Origin: Paramacrobiotus richtersi
Lineage: Eukaryota > Tardigrada > Eutardigrada > Parachela > Macrobiotidae
DNA length: 22,110 nucleotides
Direction of reading: 5' to 3'
Assembly (NCBI GenBank): GCA_034698045.1
Contig: JAQGAU010001002.1
Span: forward strand, 1-22,110
Positions 1 to 9,919 of this stretch are shown here, piece after piece (within the stretch, counting starts at the first letter, position 1; the number at the start of each line of letters is the position of its first letter). The translations under genes and the position numbers were made by a program. The notes under the pieces were generated by a model that was given only the letters and a program-made list of their open reading frames with translations, was not told where the DNA came from and searched no databases.

Positions 1-2038
1 GTGGCCTTTGTCAATACACCACCGCCCGTGCCTCCCAAACCGAAGATCACGCCCTCCATGAGTATCAACAGCATTCCACGTAGTCGGCCCCCGCCACCCA
101 TGCGCCGGACCGCCACCATCGGTAACTGCGTGGGCCGTCGGCTGGATCCCCATGAGGCCGTGAGACGCATTGCCGAGTGCTACCGGAACTACCATGTAAG
201 TGGTACAACTGACAAATGCGCCTTTTTTATCAATATCAGTTAAAAGCTGATTTTCTTTGGACACTGACAGATTGGGTAGATGTTCGTATCTAAAAGTAGC
301 ACAGGGTAAATCGTGAAGTGCAGAAATGTGGCAGTGGATGATTGCGAGTGCAGAATGTTCTACCGAGACCCGGTTCATAAAGTTGCAGTTTGCGATAAAA
401 AATGCGACTTTGGCTTGTAAAGTCTTTCTGACTCATGTTGCTAGCGATTCGCAAACGGCACGTTTTACGCTATTTAAATGGTCAACGTTTTACATTAGAT
501 TTACGTTGGTAGATCTTTGAGTTTTACAATGATAATGTAAGAAACTTTGATCGACTACAATTGCAGGAAAATTTGTGTGAAAATTTGGACTACTTTGTTT
601 GTGTTAATACATACAGGAAAACAGGCACCGCGTACATATAGCGTAATTAAATACGGCCATGTTGTGTTTTAGCGGCATAAATTCCTCCTGTTCCTCCTTC
701 GGCACCTTCCATCCATGTCACCCATTGATCAGCGCTGGCCGCCCAGTCCGTCCTTTCTTATGATGACCAATCTACAGCTCCGGGACATCTTCCACAGATG
801 GCGGGTATGCTTTTGCGAAATATCCGGATTCATCGAAATATATAAATATATATATATATATATAACATTTCTCTTGCCTTTGAACAGTGCCGGAAGTATC
901 GTCTGCGATTCGATCAGACATCCATTAGTCGGATGCGGGAGAAGGTAGCGGCCAGTTCGATTTTCCTGGGCAAAAAGGTTACCTATCCAAAAACGTAAGC
1001 GGATGATTGTGAAGAACGCTCTTGGGGTACTAAACGAAAATAGCTCTACTTTTTGTTCAGTGTTCCGCACCCCTTTCGCGGTGATTATGTGCGTTTACGG
1101 CAAAACGTCAAATGGCGGAAACTGGCAGCGGATACCAACGATCAATACGTGGTCTTTGCGGATATCATGCCCAAAATCAACCGAGCTACCGGACGTGTGA
1201 GTTTGCACATTATTCATGCAGCTATTAATTAGGTTGATTAAAAAATTGGGTTGGTTTCTAGCCCAGCTATGTTCTTTCCGTGATATCCACGAAAGCCTTT
1301 CTGGTTATTGACCAGCGGACCATGATTGTCAAATATCGTATCCAGGCCGCCGATATTGCCAAGATTTCCGTTAGCCCCTACGCGGACGATATTGTTGTCA
1401 TACATTTGAAACCGGTAAAAGAATCTCGATAAACATATTGCTGATAAACTTGATTCGACAGGAAGACTCAGATTAAAGTACTTTTTACTTGTTACTTTTC
1501 CCAGTCGAACGTTTGAAGTATCGGTTATCTGACACTTTGATTCACACACTTTGACCACTGTTTTGATGTGCGAAATGGCACCAGCGATTTTCAAGCGTAG
1601 ATGGCATTCGATATCTTAGCTTCGCCTTGACGATACTGTAATCAGTGGTTTGACTTACTAGTTTTGGCGTTTTGCAGGGAGAATCGTTCAAGCGCAAAGG
1701 TGACTTTATGTTTCAATGCGCCCACGTGATCGAGATGGTGACCAAACTGTGTCTCGTGGTGCAAAATATCACGCAAAGGTCACCGGATATTGTGATCGCC
1801 CCAGAGTGAGTAGGAATGCGACAGCTTAGCATACGATGTTTAAACGCTAGACTGTGCCCTTTTTTGCATCAGGTTCCCCGTGTATTTCGGCAGTAGTATG
1901 CTACTCGTGCATTTCGACGCCAACGCACAAGGCACACCCGACATGACACCGGAGATCACACCGCCCAGCTCAGTTAAAGTGGCCCGGAGGAATAACCGAA
2001 TGGAAATCTCCCTCAGTCTGGACAGGAGCGGACCTTAG
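1..2038 (+). CDS. Myo1b: Myosin-Ib-like unconventional myosin, C-terminal part (5' end outside window)
   Basis: Seven exons can be joined with GT-AG introns and agreeing phases: 1-195, 673-804, 888-994, 1061-1196, 1262-1414, 1678-1805 and 1873-2038 (TAG). They give 338 residues of an actin-based, membrane-linking motor; the motor head lies upstream of the window. Residues 1-45 are proline-rich (PPPVPPKPK, RPPPPMRR). About 50-70 is a degenerate IQ-like helix (AVRRIAECYRNYHRHK). The linker LPSMSPIDQRWPPSP and the FHRWRCRKYR segment closely resemble the lever-arm end of vertebrate MYO1B. From about residue 140 comes the TH1 phosphoinositide-binding tail: PHPFRGDYVRLRQNVKWRKL, then VFADIMPKINRATGR, KYRIQAADIAKISVSPYADD, KGDFMFQCAHVIEMVTKL and a final RRNNRMEISL. 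The tail ends with TH1 and has no SH3 domain, as in the short-tailed Myo1a/b class. Introns are 477, 83, 66, 65, 263 and 67 bp. The order and phases make the model strong; the subclass is inferred from remembered MYO1B sequence. Confidence 0.93.
841..864. repeat. (TA)n microsatellite in a myosin intron
   Basis: A nearly pure TA dinucleotide run lies inside the 83-bp second intron of the Myo1b-like gene, between the donor at 805 and the acceptor ending at 887. It is short and probably length-polymorphic. It does not disturb the splice sites. Confidence 0.8.
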
Positions 2039-3191
2039 ATAACACTTTGCACAAGATACCTGCTTCCTCAAATTGACAACTTTTTGTTGTGGCGAAAGTA
2101 GCTGCGCGGAGAGAATGTTTCAATTTTGCCGTATTTATTTTGCATAGAGAGATTATGTATTATTATTGTTGATTTCTTCTTTGTACTGTTTTTCGGGTAA
2201 CAAAGCAGACCACGCTGTTTCTGGTGTTCGGAATAATTTATACCACAACTTCAGAGTCGGGTCTTGTTGTCCGCAGCAAGAAATTAGTACGCACATAAGT
2301 TACACAATGCACATAATCCCGCAATTTCCCATATAGGCTTCCAATTCATAGTGAGTGATACTGGCCTTGTTTGAGGAGTTTCTTATCTGTTTCGTTAACG
2401 GAACTTCTATCCTGAATCTCGCAGTAACTTTCCTAGATTACGGGCATACAATGGCCATTGCCAAACATCTGAGTCTGCGTCGCGTGAACCCATCTGTACA
2501 GTAGGTCTGCCATAATTATGGAGACATGAGTGAAGCTGCGGCCTTTATGACCGGTAAGAACGTCTGGGATGACATTTGGGATGGATACGTCATATACACT
2601 AAGCTATGCGTCTGAGATACTAAAGCATCCAAAGTTAGATTAAATCACGTGGTCGAATAGCTTTTAGTATAGGGCCTTTGTATTGAGGCTTTAACATCAT
2701 CTGGAAACTACAGATACTATAGAGCAAGATATATCTGGCTTACCAGAATCTGCGAAAATAAACAGTAACATTTTCTGCTCCCGTGAGAAATAGCTACAAG
2801 CTGTATTATATAATCTGTTTACAGAAGCTTGATCAGATTAATGCTGCTCTTTGTTACTCCATCGTGTCAGTACCCGGTGTTTATTTTGTTAGTTTGCTCT
2901 TCTGATATGTTGTCATCACGGCCGGTCGGTCCTCTACCAGATGCTATGTCCGGTTTCGACAGCAGGTACACTCGTCTCGCCGTCGCCGTCGTATAATATT
3001 CGTTCTGTCTATTCACCCCTATACGCGCGCGTTGGATGCCATTGCGGTGTATGGCGTGGTGCCACTTCGTTGTAGAAACAGTCTTTTATTTGTGCGCGTG
3101 TTGCTGACGGAGGCCTTATACTAATTAATTGCTTTTGGAGTAGGGAAGAACGCTCTATTCTGGAAACAGTCAAGATACCAAGCCTTTCCGA
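2039..3191. other. Myo1b 3' flank and intergenic DNA before the XKR gene
   Basis: No coding exon is supported here. The first part, about 2039-2430, is presumably 3' UTR of the myosin gene. It is the apparent source of two diverged copies elsewhere in the window (5106-5545 and about 12505-12705). The only canonical polyadenylation hexamer I see is AATAAA at 2757-2762, about 720 nt after the stop. The rest, to 3191, must include the promoter and 5' UTR of the XKR gene, but no TATA box or other recognisable element stands out. An in-frame stop at 3141 limits the XKR start to 3192. Confidence 0.6.
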
Positions 3192-5109
3192 ATGTCAAAG
3201 CGAGCCGGCAGCGAACCACTTGGACCCAGTAGTGGTCTATGCAATCAAAATCCTGAGTTATCAACTTATTCCACCATCAGGAGGCGATCCTATCCTACAG
3301 AATATTCGACAATAGACTTCCAGTTAGCAAGCGAGGAAGAAGGCGCGCAGTTAATCGGTCGTGACAAATCTGACCTTAACCTGATCACTGACCAGAGTAA
3401 GACAGGCTAGTGTCATTACTACCATTCCAACGCATGGCCACTCAAAATGACACAATGTCGTATTCGCATTCATTTTTTTCCAGCTTGCACTATCTGTGTT
3501 GCGGATCGAAAGCGGCGTGTCCCATCCTGTTGGCGGAAAGGTTTAACCGTTCTGCGGATGGTAGTGTATGTGTGTGACGTTGGAAGCGACTGGTATGCGA
3601 TCTCAAACTCGAATTTATGTGAAAGCCCTATGCAAAATTTTCAATAGGTACCTCGCGGTTAGTTACCTGAGGGACGGTCATTTCGCATGGAGCGGACTGA
3701 CAACAGTATTCATCGTGATTCCACAGTTTATTGTTACCTTTCGAAGCTTGGCTCCGTTCAAGTGCAATCTTCCATTTTTTACCAGCCTGGGAGTTCGAGC
3801 GACAAATGCCCAGCCGGTTGCAAATGGTATAAACATTTTATTCAATTTATTGCATAAAATACCTTGTTGTACATCTTGATCTTGGCATGTAACATCTGTT
3901 CGTCAATGCGACTTCTTTTAGTCTCCTTTCGCGCATTGCTTAAGCAAACTCCGGCTTGGGTGATTATTGCGCATTTAGTGCAAATGGGTCCTATAATCAG
4001 GTGAGGGATTATGGATACTGTATGTTCGCCACTGCTCCGCTTCCGCTGTCGTTGACATTATGTCTGCAATCTAAATGTTCAGAAACAGTTAACAATAAGT
4101 ATGAAAGCATGATCGACTTGTTCATACTGTAGTTCCGCATTGTAGGTATTGGGCTTACCTTCGTTTCAGTGGCAATGACAGATCTGCATATGGTTCCAGG
4201 CCAACCACCTTTGCAGAAGAACAATATAATTACCTTTTCTGGAAAGGTCGCAAAACGGTAGCCGACCGTTTATGCTTTGTTGAATCGTTCATGGAAGCAC
4301 TCCCACAAATGACTTTGCAAGCCTACATTCTAACCAAACAACAACTGCAACATCACCTTTTCGTAACTCTGCATGCCGCTCAGATCTTATCCATCTTGTT
4401 CTCTGTCGTATCCGTAGCCTATGGCTGCGGTTTGCTTCGACTTAGACTGCGAAAAACCCAGCGAGCAGAAACAAGATGTCGGCGATTCTCCAACAAAGTT
4501 ATTCATCTGACTGGTCGTTGCGTTACTCTGACAGTCCGAGTTATCGTTCTTGTTGTTTTCGCCCATCAATTTGGAGCATATGTTTTTTTACTGTATACCG
4601 TGCATGCTCTAGTCATAATAGGAGCGCTATATTTTCTGACAGCTGGAGCCCGCTGGAATTATTACGAGCTCCTGCTGGTTCCCTGGATCGCGGTCGACCT
4701 TGCCCATAGTATCCTTCATGTAACTTGGACATATCCGTGGGAAATATCACTTACCAAGCTCATCATGTGGGTATTCTATCCCTGGACTACATTCTTTGAT
4801 TGGCTAGTCGATATGAGGGAACGCAACATGGAATGCGCAAAATATAACAGATTCGCGCGACGAAGCGCAAAGTCGTTTTGCTTTTGTTACGGCTTGCTTC
4901 TTGTGGAGAACATCTTTATGCTAACTTTATGGGCGACGTATGCCGATGCGGATTATTCACTGAAAGGGCTGCTTTGGTCAACACTTATTGTCGCTTACAT
5001 CTTAGGGATTGTCCTTGTCGGGATATATGTGCGGAGAAGAAATCCATCCCCTATACGCATCAATGATGGCGTCATACAGCTTTATAGGAAGGAAATGTCA
5101 TGGAAGTGA
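3192..5109 (+). CDS. XK-related protein (XKR / CED-8 family), five exons
   Basis: Exons 3192-3396, 3484-3592, 3648-3826, 3922-4000 and 4170-5109 join with GT-AG introns of 87, 55, 95 and 169 bp. The sum is 1512 nt, or 503 residues. The start is the first ATG after an in-frame stop at 3141. Family members are multi-pass membrane proteins; some (XKR8, XKR4, C. elegans CED-8) promote phosphatidylserine exposure in apoptosis. Signatures seen are the first membrane segment with VYVCDVGSDWYLAVSYLRDG (about 97-115), then SGLTTVFIVIPQFIVTF, HLVQMGPII, and FVESFMEALPQMTLQAYIL (about 227-245), the counterpart of the family's E-(S/G)-APQLxLQ motif. Several hydrophobic helices follow up to about residue 490. 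Residues 1-87 are hydrophilic, with an acidic EEEGAQ stretch and a DKSD site at 58-61. The ends of the third and fourth exons lie in poorly conserved loops and are the least certain. The stop codon lies at the edge of DNA copied from the Myo1b 3' flank. Scramblase activity is not proven by sequence. Confidence 0.88.
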
Positions 5110-5545
5110 CAAACTTTTGTGATGAAGCAGTTGCTCGGAGAGAACGTTCTAATTTTTACCATAGTTATTTTGCATAGAGATTTTGACACTGTGTTGATAT
5201 TATTGTTGATTTGTTTGTACAGTTTTGCGCGTAACAAAGCAAACTAGTCTGCTTTCTTGTATTCCAAACGATTTTTCAATTTCACCACATGTTCACGATC
5301 GAGTCTCGTAACTGCCTGATCCGCAGATAAAAGTTCGTGTAAAAATTAGTCGCATAATGCCAGGTTGTTCAGCAAGCTATTTCACACCGCAAAACACCGT
5401 CAATGTACTGAACAGTGCACAATCATAATTTTAATTATTTCCGTATTCTGTATGGGCTTCCGGCTCAGGATACTGACTGTGTACGCCGAGTTTGACACCT
5501 GGTTGGTTTGTGCTCCTAACTAACCATACTGAATCTCGCAGTATA
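5106..5545 (+). repeat. Diverged copy of Myo1b 3'-flanking DNA
   Basis: This stretch aligns collinearly with about 2072-2430 downstream of the myosin gene. Shared landmarks include TGACAA at the start, CGGAGAGAA, TTATTTTGCATAGAGA, TATTATTGTTGATTT, GTAACAAAGCA, GTCCGCAG/ATCCGCAG and TGAATCTCGCAGTA at the end, separated by substitutions and small indels. It begins at the TGA stop codon of the XKR gene, so it probably serves as that gene's 3' UTR. I see no canonical AATAAA within it. Confidence 0.75.
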
Positions 5546-5559
5546 TGCAATCAGCGTTT

Positions 5560-5885
5560 GCAAGGCTCACGCATTCCCGTTTGAGTAGCGCGAAAAGGTT
5601 AGTTACGTTCTGACTAATTTCTTATCATCGCCACAGAGCCGTGCGGGAATAGCTACCAAAAATACGTAAACTGCACTGCCTGCGCACTTGTTACAGTCCT
5701 AACTGACTCCCACATGAACATGCGAACAGAACAGCGAACACAATTTAGCGCTTTTCATTGTCCATTCGCAGAGCCGGTTGTAGATGAACCAAATTCTAAA
5801 CAAAGCAGATCTTTACATCCTTACAGAGTTTTTACCTTCCCCAGGGGACCTAATGTTCAGTGTTGCTTGTTGCATTATCCGAAGT
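5560..5885 (+). repeat. Non-coding duplicated block upstream of the first GPCR
   Basis: This block matches about 9920-10270 between the second and third receptors. Shared strings include TCACGCATTCC, GAGTAGC, TCATCGCCA, CTAAACAAAGCAG and GGACCT/GGACCTGTTC, in the same order and at similar spacing. Substitutions between the copies fall at first and second codon positions as often as third positions of the overlapping open frames, so I read the block as non-coding. Confidence 0.65.
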
Positions 5886-6118
5886 ATCCCGCACAACTTC
5901 CAACCAATACGAGCGGAAATCCGACTGACATGTAGTCGGTATCCCGCTACCATTCTGGCGCTCTGCCTACACCTGTTCGAAGAATCCGTGTATCCTTACG
6001 GTGCTGCAGTACTATTAAAAGAAGCTGAACTTCATGATCAGTTCACTTTTGCATGGACTGATGATTGCTAATGTCCATACGTTCCTTGCTTGAACTACCT
6101 AACTTTCAGCTGGCAAAG

Positions 6119-7069
6119 ATGAGCGGAAACAATACAACCGCACCAAATCTGCTATGGAACGATGCAGCAACATCTCTGTGCGTAGTCTCCACCGTGACCC
6201 TTTTGATTAACGGTTACGTGTTGTTTCTGTTCGTGAAACATCGACTGTATTACACTTCATTCTCCCAATGTCTGGTTAACCTACTATGCGCCAATATCTA
6301 CCTCACTCTGGCGGATCCGGCCCGTGTTCTGTGGACTTTGCAGGCGCAATGGTTCCCGAAATCTTTCCTATGCTCGATTCTAATCTACAGTGACTGGGTG
6401 GGCAGCGCCATCGTCATTCACGCACATCTGTTGATTACGATCAATCGCATCTGGGCGTCCGGGTTTCCTGCCAGCTACTGGACACATTCCACCAGAGCCA
6501 CTACACTTTCATGTGTTGTAGCATTCGTTTACTGTCATCTACTCCCCGGATCGTTCCTCGTAATTGATTACGTCTTGTACCGTTCAAACAAGGATTCAGT
6601 CACTGAATGTGGTGTGGCGGAAGACGAACAGGAGATCTTTTCAAAATTCCTGGAAATCTGGGTGTACATCGCTCCGGTGCTGATGATTCTAGCAGCCTAT
6701 CCATATTTGTTCTGGAAACGGAGGGATATTGCCAGAGTATCCATTCGTCGGCTGTCGCGAAATACTGGAATGGCCATCAGTCAAATTGCTGATGCCAGAA
6801 AAACTAATAACGGGAACGGATTTGTAGTACTGACCGTGATTACCATCAGTATTCTGCTGTGTTGGACACCAAGTAAAGTGTACGGGATATTAACCACGTT
6901 TTTCGACATTGATGTGAAAATGTTAGCGAGTATTGGAGACGTGCTGTACTCGCTACAAGCCATCCTGGATCCGATCCTGTTTGCTTTGACCTTGAAAGAC
7001 CTTCGCGATGCAGTTAAAGCGCACTTTGAGAGCGTAAAAACCTTGCTTTTGAAGTGTTTGTTGCGGTAG
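6119..7069 (+). CDS. Class A (rhodopsin-like) GPCR, orphan, intronless (receptor 1)
   Basis: A single exon encodes 316 residues and seven membrane helices. The ATG at 6119 is chosen because it gives an N-terminus of the same length as the paralogues, with an NNTT glycosylation site; the frame is open to 6065 without a better ATG context. Landmarks are N31 in helix 1 (LLINGYVLFLF), D66 in helix 2 (LTLADP), the helix 3 disulphide Cys85, NRI instead of DRY at 109-111, Cys in loop 2 (VTECGV), CWTP in helix 6, and LDPILF instead of NPxxY in helix 7. A basic WKRRD segment follows helix 5, and helix 8 reads LKDLRDAVK. It is the most diverged of receptors 1-4 and lacks the shared upstream ATCGATA block. 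An acceptor-like CTTTCAG ends at 6110, so a non-coding upstream exon is possible. The ligand and G protein are unknown. Confidence 0.92.
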   Translation: MSGNNTTAPNLLWNDAATSLCVVSTVTLLINGYVLFLFVKHRLYYTSFSQCLVNLLCANIYLTLADPARVLWTLQAQWFPKSFLCSILIYSDWVGSAIVIHAHLLITINRIWASGFPASYWTHSTRATTLSCVVAFVYCHLLPGSFLVIDYVLYRSNKDSVTECGVAEDEQEIFSKFLEIWVYIAPVLMILAAYPYLFWKRRDIARVSIRRLSRNTGMAISQIADARKTNNGNGFVVLTVITISILLCWTPSKVYGILTTFFDIDVKMLASIGDVLYSLQAILDPILFALTLKDLRDAVKAHFESVKTLLLKCLLR

Positions 7070-8300
7070 TAGTTACCTACATTCAATCGGGTATTGTACT
7101 CTATCGTACTATAGGTCATATTTCGTCTTGTGAGTAATTCACGGAAACCAACAACGCAGCTAGCGTGTTAATCTGTACCTAACTGGAAGCTGCGACCTAA
7201 CAGCACACTTCTAATGGCTTCGTTTAGATTAACCCATACGACTCGATTTCGCTAAAAAAGTTTCAGTTTACAGATTCAGTTTTTAGCTTCACTTTACACT
7301 GTCTAAAGGATTAGCTTATTTCCATTTCAAAACCACCATGTCAAGACGCCGTTTCAAGTCGGATGGCTTCTCCTTGGAACGAACGCCATTCGCCCAGTAG
7401 TCAGGACGCTTCGTAACGCTGTACTAGAAATAACCTGCTAAAGGAGCGCTGTACTGTAAATATCTGTTCTAAGTTTCTGTAAGCTGCCGTTGTTCTTGCT
7501 TTGCGTTCTATAATTGATGCCGATTTTGGGAGTTACATTTTGTTGTGCTCTGTGTTTCGCTGTAGATCATGCTGCCTATAGCTAACATGTTTTTGTTCAA
7601 CCATTACAGTTATTAACCACTATTTCTATTATTCTTATCAATATTATTGTTAATAGTAGAGCATTACACACTGCGGCCATTTGTTGCAATAAACCAGTTA
7701 TACAATATTTATACACTGTAAAATGCAGTCAACAGTTCGTTTATTCCTTGTGATGCTGGTGACGATTCGTTTGGACAAACTTGGTTGCGTGGAAAACTGC
7801 ACTTCGTGTGGCATCGATTTATTACAATAAATTCCTGGATATGTCATGCCGCACGGCACATAAACTTAGTTGTTTCTAACATAATGGGAGCTGTAAAACA
7901 TGGCTTGCAATAACATTTAAGCAGCATTACGCAGGTACCTTAAGACCAAAGTCCGAACTGCAACACAGAACAGGAGGCAGATCGATCTCTGTAAAGGAAT
8001 GAAAGGTTCCCGCAAGCTTTGATTGGTCTAAGAAAAGCCGAATGCTGCCGATCATCACCACGAGCATCATCATTAGGATCATAACTTACCGCTACCGAAA
8101 AAACAATTTACGTTAGTCGTACGCATCTTGTGGCATCTGTAATGAGTCACATAACCTTTACCTCAGAGAGGTTACGCAGTTATTCCCCGACAGCAAAAGC
8201 CTTATATTTCCGTAAATATTTTGCGTTTCCAGAATAAATACACTTGGCATCAGCATGTACAGATTGCAGACCCGGCATTTCTGCATACATCCTCAGATAA
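7070..8300. other. Intergenic DNA between receptors 1 and 2
   Basis: No credible gene is seen. The left part is the presumed 3' UTR of receptor 1, with AATAAA at 7688-7693 about 620 nt after the stop. From about 7750 onward the sequence aligns with about 10270-10590 upstream of receptor 3, sharing TACGGCACATA/CACGGCACATA, CGCAAGCTT and CTGCCGATCA in order. This is therefore the left arm of a tandem duplication that carried upstream DNA along with the receptor. Confidence 0.6.
7688..7693 (+). promoter_or_regulatory. Candidate polyadenylation signal for receptor 1
   Basis: Canonical AATAAA hexamer, about 620 nt after the stop codon of receptor 1. A second AATAAA occurs near 7826. Assignment is by position only. 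Confidence 0.35.
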
Positions 8301-8432
8301 TAAAGCGTTTAACGATACCTTAGTCCCCCTATGTTAGATTTTTCAAACAATGGCAGGGATGCCACAGTAGGGAAAAAAATCGATACTACAGAATCATTTC
8401 CAGGAGGACGTTCCGGCTCCCTGCTGTGTCGC
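8301..8432 (+). promoter_or_regulatory. Conserved upstream block of receptor 2 (ATCGATA element)
   Basis: This is one of three related blocks in front of receptors 2, 3 and 4. It holds TAAAGCGTTTAACGATA at 8301-8317, then GGAAAAAAATCGATACTA from 8371 (ATCGATA at 8379-8385), then GTTCCGGCTCCCTGCTGTG near 8410. The ATCGATA core lies about 225 bp before the ATG at 8610. Islands that stay nearly identical inside a diverged alignment suggest promoter function, but recent shared ancestry could explain part of it. Confidence 0.5.
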
Positions 8433-8609
8433 AAAGGATCAGCTAGTGTTATGGCGACCATTAGAGAAACGCAGACAGTGTTCTTCGAAGTGACATAGTA
8501 TTCCCTGTCGACAACACTCAGCACTTGGTCATAAATGCACCAAACTCTGGTCCTTCGTAATTGTTACTCAATACTGTATGTACATGAAAAATGCTGTATC
8601 ACTCTAAAT

Positions 8610-9533
8610 ATGAACGCCAGCGGATCCACGGAAGGTCCAGCTCAGTGGAACAGCTCATCCACATCATTAGCCATCTTTTCTTCGATAACCTTACTGGTCA
8701 ACGGCTACGTATTGCTCTTATTTATCCGACATCCAGTGCTGCGCACACCTTTTTCCATCTACCTAATTTACCTTTTCTGCGCCAACTTTTATCTTACAAT
8801 GGCGGATCCTTTGCGCATTTTGGAAAATCTTCAGCTGCGTTGGTACTTCACATCCATTGTGTGCAGCTTTGTAATATATAATGACTGGGTGGCCAGCGCT
8901 TGGGTCATTCACGCCCATCTCCTTATCACAATAAACCGCATTTGGGCTTCTACTTTCCCAATCAGCTACAGAAACCATCATTCCAGAAAAATCGCATTCT
9001 TATTATGCGCATTGGCACTAGGCTATAGCCATCTTCTTCCTGGTGTGTTGCTGGTCAATGACTATATGTATTACCGCCCGGATATGGAAAACGCAACGGA
9101 ATGCAGTGTTATAACCGATAGCCAACCGATATATTCCAAATTCTTAGAGATTTGGGTGTATATCATTCCGGTATTTGTCATGCTCTTGTGTTATCCTTAT
9201 CTTTTCTGGAAGCGACGACAGATCGCAAAGGTTCATGGGATAGCCAGTAAAACAGTGACAGATGCTAAAGGAACAAGTAAAGAAAGTGGTCATGGATTTC
9301 TGGTGCTTACTGCCATGACGGCAATCATAACCCTGTGTTGGACTCCGGCGAAGATCAATGGGATACTGTTTACGTTTTTTGATGTGGATGTCCAGGAACT
9401 GGAGGACGTCGCAAATATTCTATATTCGCTCCAGGGAATTTTAGATCCAGTCGTGTTCGTGGTCACTCTGAAGGACCTGCGCGATGCTGTAAAGATGGAT
9501 TTGGGAACACAGAAATGCTGCTTTCAGGTTTAG
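8610..9533 (+). CDS. Class A (rhodopsin-like) GPCR, orphan, intronless (receptor 2)
   Basis: One exon encodes 307 residues. The frame is open from an ATG at 8535, but the ATG at 8610 is preferred because receptors 3 and 4 start at the aligned codon (MN..STE) and the DNA before it is shared non-coding flank. Helix landmarks are N31, D66 (LTMADP), Cys85, N109-R110-I111 in place of DRY, Cys165 in loop 2 after a glycosylation site at N161, P187 in helix 5, CWTP at 243-246, and D279-P280-x-x-F283 in place of NPxxY. There is no Trp at the usual helix 4 position. The third inner loop is the shortest of the trio (KVHGIASK). The C-terminus ends in CCFQV with paired cysteines that could be lipid-modified. 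It is a close tandem paralogue of receptors 3 and 4. Confidence 0.93.
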   Translation: MNASGSTEGPAQWNSSSTSLAIFSSITLLVNGYVLLLFIRHPVLRTPFSIYLIYLFCANFYLTMADPLRILENLQLRWYFTSIVCSFVIYNDWVASAWVIHAHLLITINRIWASTFPISYRNHHSRKIAFLLCALALGYSHLLPGVLLVNDYMYYRPDMENATECSVITDSQPIYSKFLEIWVYIIPVFVMLLCYPYLFWKRRQIAKVHGIASKTVTDAKGTSKESGHGFLVLTAMTAIITLCWTPAKINGILFTFFDVDVQELEDVANILYSLQGILDPVVFVVTLKDLRDAVKMDLGTQKCCFQV

Positions 9534-9853
9534 CATAAAATTTTGCGAAATGTCTGACACTTGCAAATAGAAGTAAGAAATAGTTACAATAATACTAATA
9601 CTGTTTGGCTGAAGGTGTTTGGATCAAAACATTCCGTGTCGATATCTGTACATTTTGGCGGTTTTACAGTTTCCAAAAATCGAGGTTCAATTCGTCAGTT
9701 GATATGCTGGAAAACATATTTTAACACTTCTCTACAGAACAACACTATTTGAACACAATATTTGAAAGCTCGCAGTGCATATCGGCAATAACTGTTTTGT
9801 CGAATGACCCCTATATTACGTGCATAGATAGATAGTTAGCGCAGATATTACTG

Positions 9854-9871
9854 ACAATCCTTCGGGATTGT
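9854..9871 (+). other. Hairpin with a TTCG tetraloop
   Basis: ACAATCC and GGATTGT form a perfect 7-bp stem closed by C-TTCG-G, an exceptionally stable tetraloop in RNA. It lies 320 bp after the stop of receptor 2 and could sit in its 3' UTR. Chance occurrence is possible. Confidence 0.45.
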
Positions 9872-9919
9872 GCTACAGAACAGTAATTTACAGCGCAAGG
9901 ATTTCTTGCAGGTATGTTC

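Noticed and set aside
4009-4224. 71-codon - strand frame across the XKR fourth intron.
   Set aside because: Overlaps a well-supported + strand gene and has no recognisable content.
5784-6071. 95-codon frame whose start (NQILNKADLYILTE) partly matches the 9961-10275 frame (NKFLNKAVLSIYEE).
   Set aside because: The match comes from a duplicated DNA block. Substitutions are not concentrated at third positions and the frames diverge after the block, so it is not a conserved protein.
8535-8609. N-terminal extension of receptor 2 from the earlier ATG at 8535.
   Set aside because: The paralogues start at the codon aligned with 8610, and the upstream DNA is shared non-coding flank with stops in receptors 3 and 4.
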